DNA from: an uncultured Lactobacillus sp.
Lineage (GTDB): Bacteria; Bacillota; Bacilli; Lactobacillales; Lactobacillaceae
DNA: 21,056 nt
Assembly: GCA_945281075.1 (NCBI GenBank)
Contig: CALYQE010000018.1
Coordinates: 1-21,056, forward strand
Reading direction: 5' to 3'
The translations under genes and the position numbers were made by a program. The notes below the pieces were generated by a model. It was not told the DNA's origin, did not search any database, and saw nothing but the letters and a program-made list of their open reading frames with translations. This document shows, piece by piece, positions 1 through 7,649 of this stretch (position 1 is its first letter; every line of letters begins with the position of its first letter).

Positions 1-54
1 TGGTTCCAACTAATGCAAATTTTGGGACTGATAATCGGAATTTTAATTGAATAA
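1..54 (+). CDS. Possible C-terminal tail of a plus-strand gene (partial)
   Basis: Frame 1 is open from the window edge to a TAA at 52-54 and would encode 17 residues, a hydrophobic run ending LIIGILIE, as in a membrane protein tail. Frame 3 is also open, to a TGA at 46-48, and would give a polar tail ending DNRNFN, so the frame is not settled. A strong terminator follows at 71-104, which fits a gene ending here. Only the neighbouring sequence can decide. Confidence 0.3.
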   Translation, partial: WFQLMQILGLIIGILIE

Positions 55-70
55 AATTTTTTAATTGAAT

Positions 71-104
71 ATAAAAGCTACGCTTCAATCAGCGTAGCTT
101 TTAT
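71..104. terminator. Bidirectional intrinsic terminator
   Basis: A perfect 14-bp inverted repeat (71-84 and 91-104, core AGCTACGCT) has a 6-base loop. The stem is AT-rich at its base, so both RNA strands end in a U-rich run. It lies 14 bases beyond the stop of the minus-strand permease at 118 and can end both that operon and any plus-strand gene coming from the left. Confidence 0.85.
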
Positions 105-117
105 ATTTCAAAAATTG

Positions 118-1911
118 CTATTTGCTTAAAACGATTTTTTCGTAAAGCTTGACAGTTAAAGCATAATAGAATAAATAAAGAATAATAAAAATTGTAAATG
201 GCAGCCAAATGCCACGGTATGGATGCAAGATTAGTCCCCTAAATAATTTGAGGCCGAAGAGCACATCTATTATTCCTAGAATTGCTGGTAGTGTGAATAA
301 GGAGCCAATTTCCCATTTAATCGAGCTGCGTAATAATTGCGCACGCGTTCCCATTTTGGTCAGCATCCGGTAGCGCTGCCGGTCATTATATGCCCCGCTT
401 AAAACTTTAAACATTAAGGTTGAAGCGAGCATGGTCAAAAAGGCTAGTCCTAAAAAGAAACCCATGAATTCAAAACCACTGCTGTATGCAACGATTGCCT
501 GATAGGCATTTGCTTTGCTTGCCCGATAAATGTTGTCAGCTTGCGGCTGCTTTTTTAATTGCAGCTGCTCTAGGTGCAAAATCTGGGGAAAATCGCGGGC
601 AAAGTCTTTGACCCTGATTAAGGTTATAGCTTCTGGTTGCCCTTTTACACTGCGCCACTTCTTTTGCGAGACGATGGTAGTAATTTTACCATCATTATTA
701 GGGTATAACGTACTCAGAGCAGGTGCCAGATTAACTTTTGCAACAGTTGCCACCCGCATTTTCATTACACCATTTTGGTCATTATAGCTGGCTACTTCTT
801 TTGTTTTAAGCGGATGATGAGCAAATTCTGCTTTTTGGAAATAAACGTGGTTGTTTTTGGTTTTAAAGTGGTATGTTTGCCGGCTCTTGATTGCTAATTT
901 TGCGAGACCCTTTTTGACTGGTTTTGAAGAACTGACCACCACAGTATCATAATAATAGCCGTCGGCAACCTGATCTCTCAATGAATTAAAATTCATGCCA
1001 ACCGTAATTGCACCCAGTGCCAAGGCAAAAAGCAGCGAAATCATGGTTAGAACGCGGGTATAACTGTGCAAGCGAAATTTCAATTGGCCTAATGTAAATA
1101 TCCGAATGCCGCGATAGGAAAATTTTTTTCTCTTTAACAGCAAGTTAATGATAGAAGTAAAAACCGCGTGAAAAACAAAATACGAACCAGCAATAATTGT
1201 AATTAAAGCCGTCGGAATAATAGTAAAAATTTGGTTAGCATTTAGGGTCATCACATAATAGCCAACAGCTAAAAGGCCAATTCCTAAAGCTGCTTCAATT
1301 AATAACGGCAGTGGATGCCGGTTGAGCTTGACAGGTGTTTGATCTTCGTGCAGTAAATTGATTACTTGCGTATGGGTCAACTTACGAACATTGGCTAAGG
1401 CGCCAAGTAAAAAGACAATGACAAAGAAAATGATCGTTCCCAAAATCGCATTGGGTAAAATAACCTGAAAGTGATTTATTGCTAATCCCAGTTTGCCGAC
1501 TAATAAATGCGAGACTACTGCCGTCAGGCCAAAGCCTAAGATGATCCCTAAACAGACCGCCAAAATTCCGGTAAGCAAAGTTTCACAAAAAATCAGCATG
1601 CCAATCCGCGTGCTTTTGGCACCGAGCATCATATACATCCCATAATCGTGTTTACGCATGCTTAATAAAAAGGTATTGGCATAAATTAAATAAACAAATG
1701 TGATAATGACCAGCAAGACAATTCCGAAAGCAAAAATATATTTAACAAAATCTGTTCTGCTAACCAAAATGTCCTTAGTGATAAACGCAGGATTAATGGC
1801 AATTGTCAAAAACATGTAAAAGATCATGCTAGCAACAACTAAACCTGAAAAAAGAACAAGATAGTCTTTGAAACGGCTCTTAATGCCAGTTAGTGATAGT
1901 TTCAAAATCAT
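118..1911 (-). CDS. FtsX-like ABC permease, BceB/VraG type (second of a pair)
   Basis: Integral membrane subunit of an ABC transporter of the kind linked to antimicrobial-peptide sensing and resistance. The 597 residues show about ten hydrophobic segments: roughly 15-40, 55-80, 105-132, 150-172, 203-222, 228-255, 285-306, then after a large polar domain 480-505, 535-558 and 568-590. The polar region at about 310-478, between segments 7 and 8, is the extracellular loop that marks BceB-type permeases. The motif RKHDYGMYMMLGAKS near residue 87 follows segment 2 as in FtsX-family proteins. It is the last gene of the operon, 33 bases after the upstream permease, with GGAGAA before the ATG. It is a paralogue of that permease, nearly identical at the N terminus and divergent in the loop. 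The family is clear; the substrate is not known. Confidence 0.88.
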   Translation of the reverse strand: MILKLSLTGIKSRFKDYLVLFSGLVVASMIFYMFLTIAINPAFITKDILVSRTDFVKYIFAFGIVLLVIITFVYLIYANTFLLSMRKHDYGMYMMLGAKSTRIGMLIFCETLLTGILAVCLGIILGFGLTAVVSHLLVGKLGLAINHFQVILPNAILGTIIFFVIVFLLGALANVRKLTHTQVINLLHEDQTPVKLNRHPLPLLIEAALGIGLLAVGYYVMTLNANQIFTIIPTALITIIAGSYFVFHAVFTSIINLLLKRKKFSYRGIRIFTLGQLKFRLHSYTRVLTMISLLFALALGAITVGMNFNSLRDQVADGYYYDTVVVSSSKPVKKGLAKLAIKSRQTYHFKTKNNHVYFQKAEFAHHPLKTKEVASYNDQNGVMKMRVATVAKVNLAPALSTLYPNNDGKITTIVSQKKWRSVKGQPEAITLIRVKDFARDFPQILHLEQLQLKKQPQADNIYRASKANAYQAIVAYSSGFEFMGFFLGLAFLTMLASTLMFKVLSGAYNDRQRYRMLTKMGTRAQLLRSSIKWEIGSLFTLPAILGIIDVLFGLKLFRGLILHPYRGIWLPFTIFIILYLFYYALTVKLYEKIVLSK

Positions 1912-1944
1912 AATATTTCTCCAACTGCAAAAGTCTTAAATAAT

Positions 1945-3777
1945 CTAAGCAAGCGCTTGCTTTTTTTCTTTTGCTTTCTCTTGCTCTGGTAAAACTATTC
2001 TTTGATAGAGCTTAATTGTTATTGCATAGTAACCAATGTAAAGAACAATAAAGATCGTAAACGGAATCCATAAATGATGGTAAGGGTTAGGCAAAAGAAT
2101 TCTAAACAGTTTCAGACCAAACAAAACATCAAGGATTCCTAACACCGCAGGAAGCAGGAATAATATTCCTAACTCGTTTTTAATTGACGTACGCAATACT
2201 TGCGCACGAGCACCAATTTGATAAAGCATCTGGTACCGTATCTGGTCTCTGGCTGCCCCGCTCAATACCTTAAACATCAAAGTCGAAGCCAGCATGGTCA
2301 GAAAAGCGAGTCCTAAGAAAAAGCCCATGAATTCAAAGCCGCTGCTAAAATTACTAATTAGTTGATAAAAAACCGGTTTGCTTTCGTTAAATTGGTTAAT
2401 GTAATGTGGGTTTTCTTTTAATTGCAACTGCTGAATTTTTAACATTGCGGGGTAATCTTGCTCGAAGTCTTTAACTGAAAGCAAAGATAAAAAGTGACGT
2501 TTCCCAGATAAGCTGCGCCAACCAGACCGCGAGACCATCTTGATTTTTTTAGACGACCCAAGTAAGGAACTAAAGGCATTGTTAGCATGAGTATCTGGCT
2601 TATCTAGTTGACTAAGTGCCAAATTAACGGTCTTGTATCTGGGCTCATGACCAGCTAAATAAGCTTTCTTGTCTTTAAGCGGCTGTTTTTTTAATTCATC
2701 CCGCATAAAATAGAGGTTTTTCCGGCTTTCTTTATAATGATACGTTTGCTCAGAAGAAACATGTAATTTGGCAACCTCTTTTTTAACCGCAGGCGATGAA
2801 CTGACGACAATGTTATCGTAATAGATACTTTCATTAGCTAGATCCTTAAGAGTCGTGAAATTAAGTCCCACCGTGATTGCACCTAGTGCTAAAGCAAACA
2901 AAAGTGAGATGATCGTTAAAATTTTAGTTAAGTCATGCAGCCGAAACTTCAATTGTCCCAAGGTAAATATACGCAACCCACGATACGAAAACTTTTTTCT
3001 TTTAAGTAAGAAATTAATAACGCTAATGCACATGGCATTGAAAATAAAATACGTTCCTGCAACAATCGTTATGAGAGCCCCCGGAATAATTAGCAAAAAC
3101 ATGCCTAAAGGCAGGCCTAAGATATAGTAACCAGCTCCCAATAATAGCAAGCCGAAAACAGCTTCAACTGCAAGCCTAACTGGATGATGACCAAGTTTAG
3201 CTGGTTTTTGATCCTCTTTTAGTAAGCTGATAATTGGCGTGTGCGTTAACTTGCGGACATTATGAATAGCGCCCCAAAAGAACATAAAAATGAAGAAAAC
3301 GAGAGTCCAACCAATTGCTTGCGGATAAATCACCACAAAGTGAGTAATCTGTAAATTTAATTTTGTAATGAGTAGCTGCGACACAATGGCAGTTAAGCCG
3401 AAGCCCAAGATAATGCCTGCAATTGTCGCCAATGTTCCCGTAATTAAAGTTTCTAAAAAAATCAATAGCCCTATGCGCCTGCTTTTAGCACCCAGCGACA
3501 TAAACATGCCATAATCGTGCTTGCGCATACTGAGCAAAAGCGAATTGGCATTAATTAGGTAAACAAAAGTTATGAGAACTAATAAAACAATGCCAAACGC
3601 AAAGGTGAAATTAAGATAATCTGTTGATGCACTAACATCATGGCTAATGAAAGAAGGATTAATGGCAATTGTTAAAAACATGTAAAAAATCATGCTAGCA
3701 ACAACTAAACCAGAAAAAAGAATAAGGTAGTCTTTGAAACGGCTTTTAATGCCAGTTAAAGAAAGTTTCCAAAGCAT
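1945..3777 (-). CDS. FtsX-like ABC permease, BceB/VraG type (first of a pair)
   Basis: Membrane subunit with the same ten-segment plan and large extracellular loop (about residues 300-490) as its paralogue downstream. The start is placed at ATG 3775-3777, giving 610 residues. A perfect AGGAGG lies at 3784-3789 with a 6-base spacer, and the protein then begins MLWKLSLTGIKSRF, matching the paralogue's start. The longer frame to 3801 would place eight extra basic residues inside the ATPase gene and lacks a ribosome binding site. The AGGAGG overlaps the stop codon of the ATPase gene, so the two are tightly coupled. The C terminus carries a short Lys/Glu-rich tail not present in the paralogue. Two permeases with one ATPase suggest a heterodimeric membrane part (inference). 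Confidence 0.88.
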   Translation of the reverse strand: MLWKLSLTGIKSRFKDYLILFSGLVVASMIFYMFLTIAINPSFISHDVSASTDYLNFTFAFGIVLLVLITFVYLINANSLLLSMRKHDYGMFMSLGAKSRRIGLLIFLETLITGTLATIAGIILGFGLTAIVSQLLITKLNLQITHFVVIYPQAIGWTLVFFIFMFFWGAIHNVRKLTHTPIISLLKEDQKPAKLGHHPVRLAVEAVFGLLLLGAGYYILGLPLGMFLLIIPGALITIVAGTYFIFNAMCISVINFLLKRKKFSYRGLRIFTLGQLKFRLHDLTKILTIISLLFALALGAITVGLNFTTLKDLANESIYYDNIVVSSSPAVKKEVAKLHVSSEQTYHYKESRKNLYFMRDELKKQPLKDKKAYLAGHEPRYKTVNLALSQLDKPDTHANNAFSSLLGSSKKIKMVSRSGWRSLSGKRHFLSLLSVKDFEQDYPAMLKIQQLQLKENPHYINQFNESKPVFYQLISNFSSGFEFMGFFLGLAFLTMLASTLMFKVLSGAARDQIRYQMLYQIGARAQVLRTSIKNELGILFLLPAVLGILDVLFGLKLFRILLPNPYHHLWIPFTIFIVLYIGYYAITIKLYQRIVLPEQEKAKEKKQALA

Positions 3778-3787
3778 AGTTTTCCTC

Positions 3788-4537
3788 CTAAACTTCCGCA
3801 CCTAAATGCTCAATTAATTGGTGATAAAATTCTCGTCTTGGTAATTCTTGTTTGAGTAGTTGTTCACCAATCTTGCCATCTTTAATAAACAGAATGCGAC
3901 TAGCAAAACTGGCGGCCAATGGATCATGAGTAACCATTAATGTTGTAATACTGTCATTAATATTCAAATCACTCATTGTATCAAGCAATTCACGGGCACT
4001 CTTAGAGTCAAGTGCGCCGGTCGGCTCATCTGCCAATAAAATTGCTGGTTCATGAACCAAAGCTCTTGCCGCTGCAACTCTTTGCTTTTGTCCACCAGAA
4101 ACCTCAGCCGGATATTTATTCATAATCTGCGTAATGCTTAATCTAGAAGTAATGCGGTCAACTAATGGATCAATTCTGCTAGCCGGTACACCTTGCAGTG
4201 TTAATGGTAAGGCAATATTTTCCCTATTAGTCAAATTTTCAAGCAAGTTAAAATCTTGAAAGATAAATCCAATCTGTTTGCTTCTGAAATCCGCCAACTG
4301 GTTAGCATTAAGACTGCTGTTATCTTGCTGATTAATAAAAACATGCCCTGTTGTTGGTTTATCAAGCGTAGAAAGAATATTCAGCAAGGTCGTTTTGCCT
4401 GAACCTGAAGCACCCATAATTGCTACAAATTCCCCTGAATTAACGGCAAAATTAATTCCCTTAAGTGCTTGATATTGCTTTTCTCCACGCTTGCCATAAG
4501 TTTTGGTAACTTGATCTACACGTAAAATTTCAGTCAT
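3788..4537 (-). CDS. ABC transporter ATPase, BceA/LolD-like (MacB family)
   Basis: Nucleotide-binding subunit that should power the two permeases encoded downstream. The 249 residues hold all expected motifs: Walker A GASGSGKTT at 42-50, Q-loop glutamine in FIFQDF at 91-96, signature VSGGQKQ at 146-152, Walker B ILLADEP at 167-173 with its catalytic glutamate, D-loop GALD, and the H-loop histidine at 204 (VTHDP). Size and sequence fit the peptide-exporting BceA/VraF/YxdL group. It is the first gene of a three-gene operon, with a GAGG ribosome binding site about 7 bases before the ATG and a promoter plus operator-like dyad upstream. BceAB systems usually sit beside a histidine kinase/response regulator pair; none is present within the window. 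Confidence 0.93.
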   Translation of the reverse strand: MTEILRVDQVTKTYGKRGEKQYQALKGINFAVNSGEFVAIMGASGSGKTTLLNILSTLDKPTTGHVFINQQDNSSLNANQLADFRSKQIGFIFQDFNLLENLTNRENIALPLTLQGVPASRIDPLVDRITSRLSITQIMNKYPAEVSGGQKQRVAAARALVHEPAILLADEPTGALDSKSARELLDTMSDLNINDSITTLMVTHDPLAASFASRILFIKDGKIGEQLLKQELPRREFYHQLIEHLGAEV

Positions 4538-4561
4538 CGTTCAACCTCATCTTTATCACTC

Positions 4562-4607
4562 TGTATTATTTACCTAATACACTATACCAAAAATTAGGGA
4601 CTGTCAA
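4562..4607 (-). promoter_or_regulatory. Promoter and operator-like dyad of the ABC transporter operon
   Basis: Read on the minus strand, a perfect -35 TTGACA (4602-4607) is followed by TATAGT (4581-4586). The spacer is 15 bases, short of the usual 17. Directly downstream, over the expected transcription start, lies a perfect dyad TGTATTA-N6-TAATACA at 4562-4581. A dyad there is typical of a one-component repressor site (TetR, PadR or GntR type). No matching regulator is encoded nearby. Confidence 0.6.
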
Positions 4608-4609
4608 TC

Positions 4610-4640
4610 AAAAAAAGCCATTTGCAAAGCAAATGACTCT
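4610..4640 (-). terminator. Intrinsic terminator of the ECF S-component gene
   Basis: On the minus strand AGTCATTTGC, loop TTT, then GCAAATGGCT form a 10-bp stem with one G-U pair, followed by seven T. It lies about 35 bases after the stop codon at 4675 and directly before the ABC operon promoter. Confidence 0.8.
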
Positions 4641-4674
4641 TTAATTAATTTAGTTTTAGCTTAAATTAGCTAAC

Positions 4675-5289
4675 TTACCTAATTCTACTCATCACTGTTT
4701 TTAACGGCAGCACAATTATCGGCGTAACAATAGCAGTTAAAACCGCTTCAACTAGTCCGTTAATACCTAGAGCAACAATTAAAGCTTGAATTAAAGGCGT
4801 TCCCGCCGCAAAATTGCCCAAATAGTTAGTCAGCTTCGCTGCATTGCCCATGAAAACAACACTAGTAATCAAAATAACAAAAATGGTGTTGGTAAGGGAC
4901 GTAGCCGCACCGGCCACAACGTAGCTAAGGCGCTTAAAACGACTAGCTCGTTTTTGAGCAAATTTGTCGATTAAGCCCGGCAAAAATCCGGCTAAAATGC
5001 TCGGGATCAAAGCAATAAAAACATTTTGAAATAATAACAGACTAACCATATCTCCCGGCTGGGTGTAAGCCAAGATCAGTCGTAAAATTCCCCAAAATAA
5101 GCCAAACAAAGTACCGGCTAAAGGCCCCATCAAAACTGCATAAACAGCCACCGTCAACGGGGCGGTGGTAATTGCCGGCAAAGCTGGCAGAATCCGAATG
5201 TAGCCAATATTGGGGACAAAGGTTTGCAGTAAAAAAATGGCAACAAATAAGGCCGTAATGGCCAAGTTGCTAGTTTGCTTCCTACGCAT
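4675..5289 (-). CDS. ECF transporter S component (substrate-binding membrane subunit)
   Basis: Substrate-capturing subunit of an energy-coupling factor importer, which works with an EcfA/EcfA'/EcfT module encoded elsewhere. The 204 residues are mostly hydrophobic, with about six membrane segments. They contain a proline-rich loop (ILPALPAITTAPL) and a glycine-rich LMGPLAGTLFGLFWG segment, both characteristic of the ECF_trnsprt family (PF12822). The pattern resembles pantothenate (PanT-like) S components, but I cannot fix the substrate. The start is placed at ATG 5287-5289 because AAGGAG at 5298-5303 is then 8 bases away; the Met two codons earlier would leave only 2 bases. It is transcribed alone from its own promoter. 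The leader is only about 20 bases, so there is no room for a riboswitch. Confidence 0.85.
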   Translation of the reverse strand: MRRKQTSNLAITALFVAIFLLQTFVPNIGYIRILPALPAITTAPLTVAVYAVLMGPLAGTLFGLFWGILRLILAYTQPGDMVSLLLFQNVFIALIPSILAGFLPGLIDKFAQKRASRFKRLSYVVAGAATSLTNTIFVILITSVVFMGNAAKLTNYLGNFAAGTPLIQALIVALGINGLVEAVLTAIVTPIIVLPLKTVMSRIR

Positions 5290-5317
5290 CAACATCTCTC
5301 CTTAATAACACTGTGCC

Positions 5318-5346
5318 ATTATATTGCTAAACCTGGCAGACCGCAA
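5318..5346 (-). promoter_or_regulatory. Promoter of the ECF S-component gene
   Basis: On the minus strand TTGCGG (5341-5346), a 17-base spacer, then TATAAT (5318-5323). Predicted start near 5311, about 20 bases before the chosen ATG. A 13-base block around the -10 (TGTGCCATTATAT on the plus strand) recurs exactly at another promoter near 11162. Confidence 0.7.
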
Positions 5347-5372
5347 ATATTTGCACTCATGATCAAGCAGCG

Positions 5373-6161
5373 TCAAACCTGCTGCTTTTGGTAAAATTGT
5401 TTCAGCTGTTCGGCCTCAATAACCAATTTTTCATCGTTATCCACCTGCGATAATTTGTAGCCCACAAAATAAGGCGAAGCAGAAAAACGCGCGATTAGTT
5501 TAGCACAAATAGCTTCTTTTTGACGCGGATAAAAGAACAGATTATAAGAATCGCACCGCCCATTAGACAGGACGTTTAATAGGTACTTGGCACAGGTTTG
5601 GATCCAATCGGCCCAGACATCAAGCCCCTGATTATTATGCAGGTTAACGTTGAACTCAACATAGCCTTGAATTGGATATTGAGCAATGTTAACCTCAACA
5701 TTGCGGTCATCAAATAAAGTAATGCCCTGAAAGTTTCGTTCACTGACATAATGATACCCGTCTTGTTTTTTTAAGCCAACAATTTGCATGTGCGGATGAA
5801 CTAGCGAGCCCCCCGACTGCGGACCGAAGTTTTTATACCACAAGATTGAACGATATTTTCCCTCACTGCGCAAAAGATTAAAGCACTCCAAAGAAAAGCG
5901 TAAGAGCTCACGGTTTTGCTGCTGGGAATAAGTCGTCAGATCGCCCTGGTGGTCGCTTGATTCAATCAAAACGGTTTGCAAAGTATCACGTAGCGTTGGA
6001 TATTTGTTGCGCAGCCAGATCATATCGCCTTTTTGCCGATAAATATTGCTTAGCTGATCAACTTCACAAAAAGGACAGTCAGCTTGGTTCTTAACTTTGC
6101 GATATGAATTTGGTTTTTCCTTGGCAATGTTGACATCAAAAACTAGTGGATCGTTCTCCAT
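5373..6161 (-). CDS. DUF4931 protein, galactose-1-phosphate uridylyltransferase-like (HIT superfamily)
   Basis: 262 residues with features of the GalT branch of the HIT superfamily. CPFC at 29-32 is the first half of a metal site. GPQSGGSLVHPHMQ at 113-126 keeps the HPHxQ signature, in which the second histidine (H124) matches the GalT nucleophile and Q126 its partner. Known GalT proteins move UMP between sugar phosphates; DUF4931 members are annotated only by domain and their substrate is unknown to me. The protein is shorter than classical GalT (about 340-490 residues). The ribosome binding site GAGGAGG before the ATG is excellent. It is monocistronic and divergent from the L,D-transpeptidase gene, sharing a 109-base control region. 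No galactose-pathway genes are nearby, so a role in galactose use is not supported by context. Confidence 0.75.
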   Translation of the reverse strand: MENDPLVFDVNIAKEKPNSYRKVKNQADCPFCEVDQLSNIYRQKGDMIWLRNKYPTLRDTLQTVLIESSDHQGDLTTYSQQQNRELLRFSLECFNLLRSEGKYRSILWYKNFGPQSGGSLVHPHMQIVGLKKQDGYHYVSERNFQGITLFDDRNVEVNIAQYPIQGYVEFNVNLHNNQGLDVWADWIQTCAKYLLNVLSNGRCDSYNLFFYPRQKEAICAKLIARFSASPYFVGYKLSQVDNDEKLVIEAEQLKQFYQKQQV

Positions 6162-6217
6162 ACTAACCTCCTCTGATTTTTCCTAATTATTAGATTTTAC
6201 TAGCATTAAAATAGATG

Positions 6218-6239
6218 ATAAACTGGAAACGCAGTTTAT
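6218..6239. repeat. Inverted repeat in the divergent control region
   Basis: A perfect 8-bp dyad, ATAAACTG, 6-base spacer, CAGTTTAT, lies between the divergent genes starting at 6161 and 6271. No T-run follows on either side, so it does not look like a terminator. It overlaps weak promoter-like sequences for both directions (minus TTTATC-N17-TAAAAT; plus TTTACT-N17-TAAACT), so it may be an operator. Confidence is in the repeat, not in its role. Confidence 0.5.
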
Positions 6240-6270
6240 TAAGAAAAGTAACTTACGGTGAATAGAATCT

Positions 6271-7482
6271 ATGGAATCTAGAAACAACTTAAAGAAATAC
6301 AATAATCGCAATAATTTATTCTTAATCCTCGCGGGAATTATTTTGATTTTAGCAGTTGTCTTCGGTGTTATGATGTACAACCACCACGTTGAATCACAAA
6401 AAGAAGCAAGAGCATTTGCTACTAATCATTTTAACCCAAACGTAAGTATTTATGGCGTTAATGTTGGAAATTTGACCGTTAAGCAAGCTACCAACAAGAT
6501 CAATCAAAAGGGCAACAACATCGTGACGCTCGAAAAAGGAAAAACCTCAATCGAACGCGACCCGAGCATTGAAACGATTGATCGGCAAACTGTAGCTAAA
6601 TACTTTGACAAGCAGCACACAACAATGCCCGATAAGCAAAACTATGAGTATCAAAATACGACTTTAATGGCTGCCAGCAAGAAGCTCAATGCGGTTGGCC
6701 AAGCCAAACTCAACTATCAGCTCGCCGGCAAATCATATCAACTGTTAGCTAACAAATTGCTTAATAAGGTCGTCTTCAAAGAGCAAAAATACGTTTTTAT
6801 TAATTCGGAAAATTTAACCGCTGCGCTGAACAAAATTGATCAAGAAAATACCACCATTCACCAGAGCTATCGGTTTAAGGTGCCAAGTAAAAACAAACTA
6901 AATAAAAAAGAAATCACCATTAAAAACCAAAGCTATGGTTGGGGCGTCAACGTTAAAAAGGCGCAGCATGCGGTTGAACAGGCCTTTTTATCCGACAAAA
7001 CCACTTTAGATGGCCAAGATTACCTTTACGGCTTAGGTTACAGTACGTATGGTTTAGGCTATGGCTTAAATAATCATGGCATTGGCAGTGACTACATTGT
7101 CATTTCACTGAAAAAGCAGGAGCTTTGGATCATTCGTAAAGGAAAATTGGACGTTCACCTTACGGACATCGTTACCGGTACCGAAAAAGGCAGCAAGAAC
7201 AACCGCACCCCTCAAGGCGTGTGGTACATTCACTACAAACAAAAGCATGCCGTTTTACGCGGAAAAAATGATGATGGCTCTAAATACGCCTCTCCTGTTC
7301 AATATTGGATGCCGTTTACCCTCACTGGCTGCGGCTTGCATGATGCAGCTTGGCGTCAGGACTGGAGTAAAACTGCCTATTTGCGCGGCGGCTCGCACGG
7401 CTGTATCAATATTAAGCCCCGTGAGATCAAGTCTGTCTGGCGCAATGTCGTTAAACATGAAGCAGTCATTGTTTACGACTAA
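6271..7482 (+). CDS. L,D-transpeptidase (YkuD domain) with N-terminal membrane anchor
   Basis: Envelope enzyme expected to act on peptidoglycan stem peptides, forming 3-3 cross-links or attaching proteins. Residues about 15-35 form one membrane segment after a basic N terminus, so the protein is anchored with its body outside the cell. Residues about 55-270 resemble the putative peptidoglycan-binding region (PG_binding_4) usual in this architecture. The YkuD catalytic domain fills about 275-403 and ends with the signature GGSHGCIN, where C378 is the nucleophile and H376 its neighbour; H357 in CGLHDAAW is the other conserved histidine. The length (403) is normal. The ribosome binding site is modest (GGTGA, 9-base spacer). 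It is monocistronic, with two terminators downstream. Lactobacilli also make D,D-transpeptidases, so this is probably an accessory cross-linking route (inference). Confidence 0.9.
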   Translation: MESRNNLKKYNNRNNLFLILAGIILILAVVFGVMMYNHHVESQKEARAFATNHFNPNVSIYGVNVGNLTVKQATNKINQKGNNIVTLEKGKTSIERDPSIETIDRQTVAKYFDKQHTTMPDKQNYEYQNTTLMAASKKLNAVGQAKLNYQLAGKSYQLLANKLLNKVVFKEQKYVFINSENLTAALNKIDQENTTIHQSYRFKVPSKNKLNKKEITIKNQSYGWGVNVKKAQHAVEQAFLSDKTTLDGQDYLYGLGYSTYGLGYGLNNHGIGSDYIVISLKKQELWIIRKGKLDVHLTDIVTGTEKGSKNNRTPQGVWYIHYKQKHAVLRGKNDDGSKYASPVQYWMPFTLTGCGLHDAAWRQDWSKTAYLRGGSHGCINIKPREIKSVWRNVVKHEAVIVYD

Positions 7483-7521
7483 TTTAACTAATTTAATGCA
7501 AGACGCATAAAATGTAATTAG

Positions 7522-7557
7522 AGGTTGCCTGTTTTCGATTAAACGGGCAGCCTTTTT
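7522..7557 (+). terminator. Intrinsic terminator of the L,D-transpeptidase gene
   Basis: A 13-bp stem (7522-7534 with 7541-7553, two G-U pairs) and 6-base loop, followed by a T-run. It lies 40 bases after the stop codon. Confidence 0.88.
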
Positions 7558-7583
7558 ACTTTAGGACAAAATTGGCACACAAA

Positions 7584-7625
7584 AACTCCGAAATCATTTT
7601 CTTAATTTCGGAGTTCTTTTTTATT
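7584..7625. terminator. Bidirectional terminator between convergent genes
   Basis: A perfect 11-bp stem, AACTCCGAAAT at 7584-7594 with ATTTCGGAGTT at 7605-7615, has T-rich runs on both sides (TCTTTTTT on plus, TTTTTG on minus). It ends pepN transcripts (stop at 7650) and backs up the plus-strand terminator at 7522. Confidence 0.85.
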
Positions 7626-7649
7626 AAGTTGCTAGTTTCAGCTTGTCAG

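Noticed and set aside
3778..3801. Eight-residue N-terminal extension of the first permease
   Set aside because: It lies within the ATPase gene and its own Shine-Dalgarno, and is absent from the paralogue; AGGAGG at 3784-3789 supports the start at 3777.
5296..5346. Riboswitch ahead of the ECF S-component gene
   Set aside because: The mapped promoter elements leave a leader of only about 20 bases, too short for any known riboswitch.
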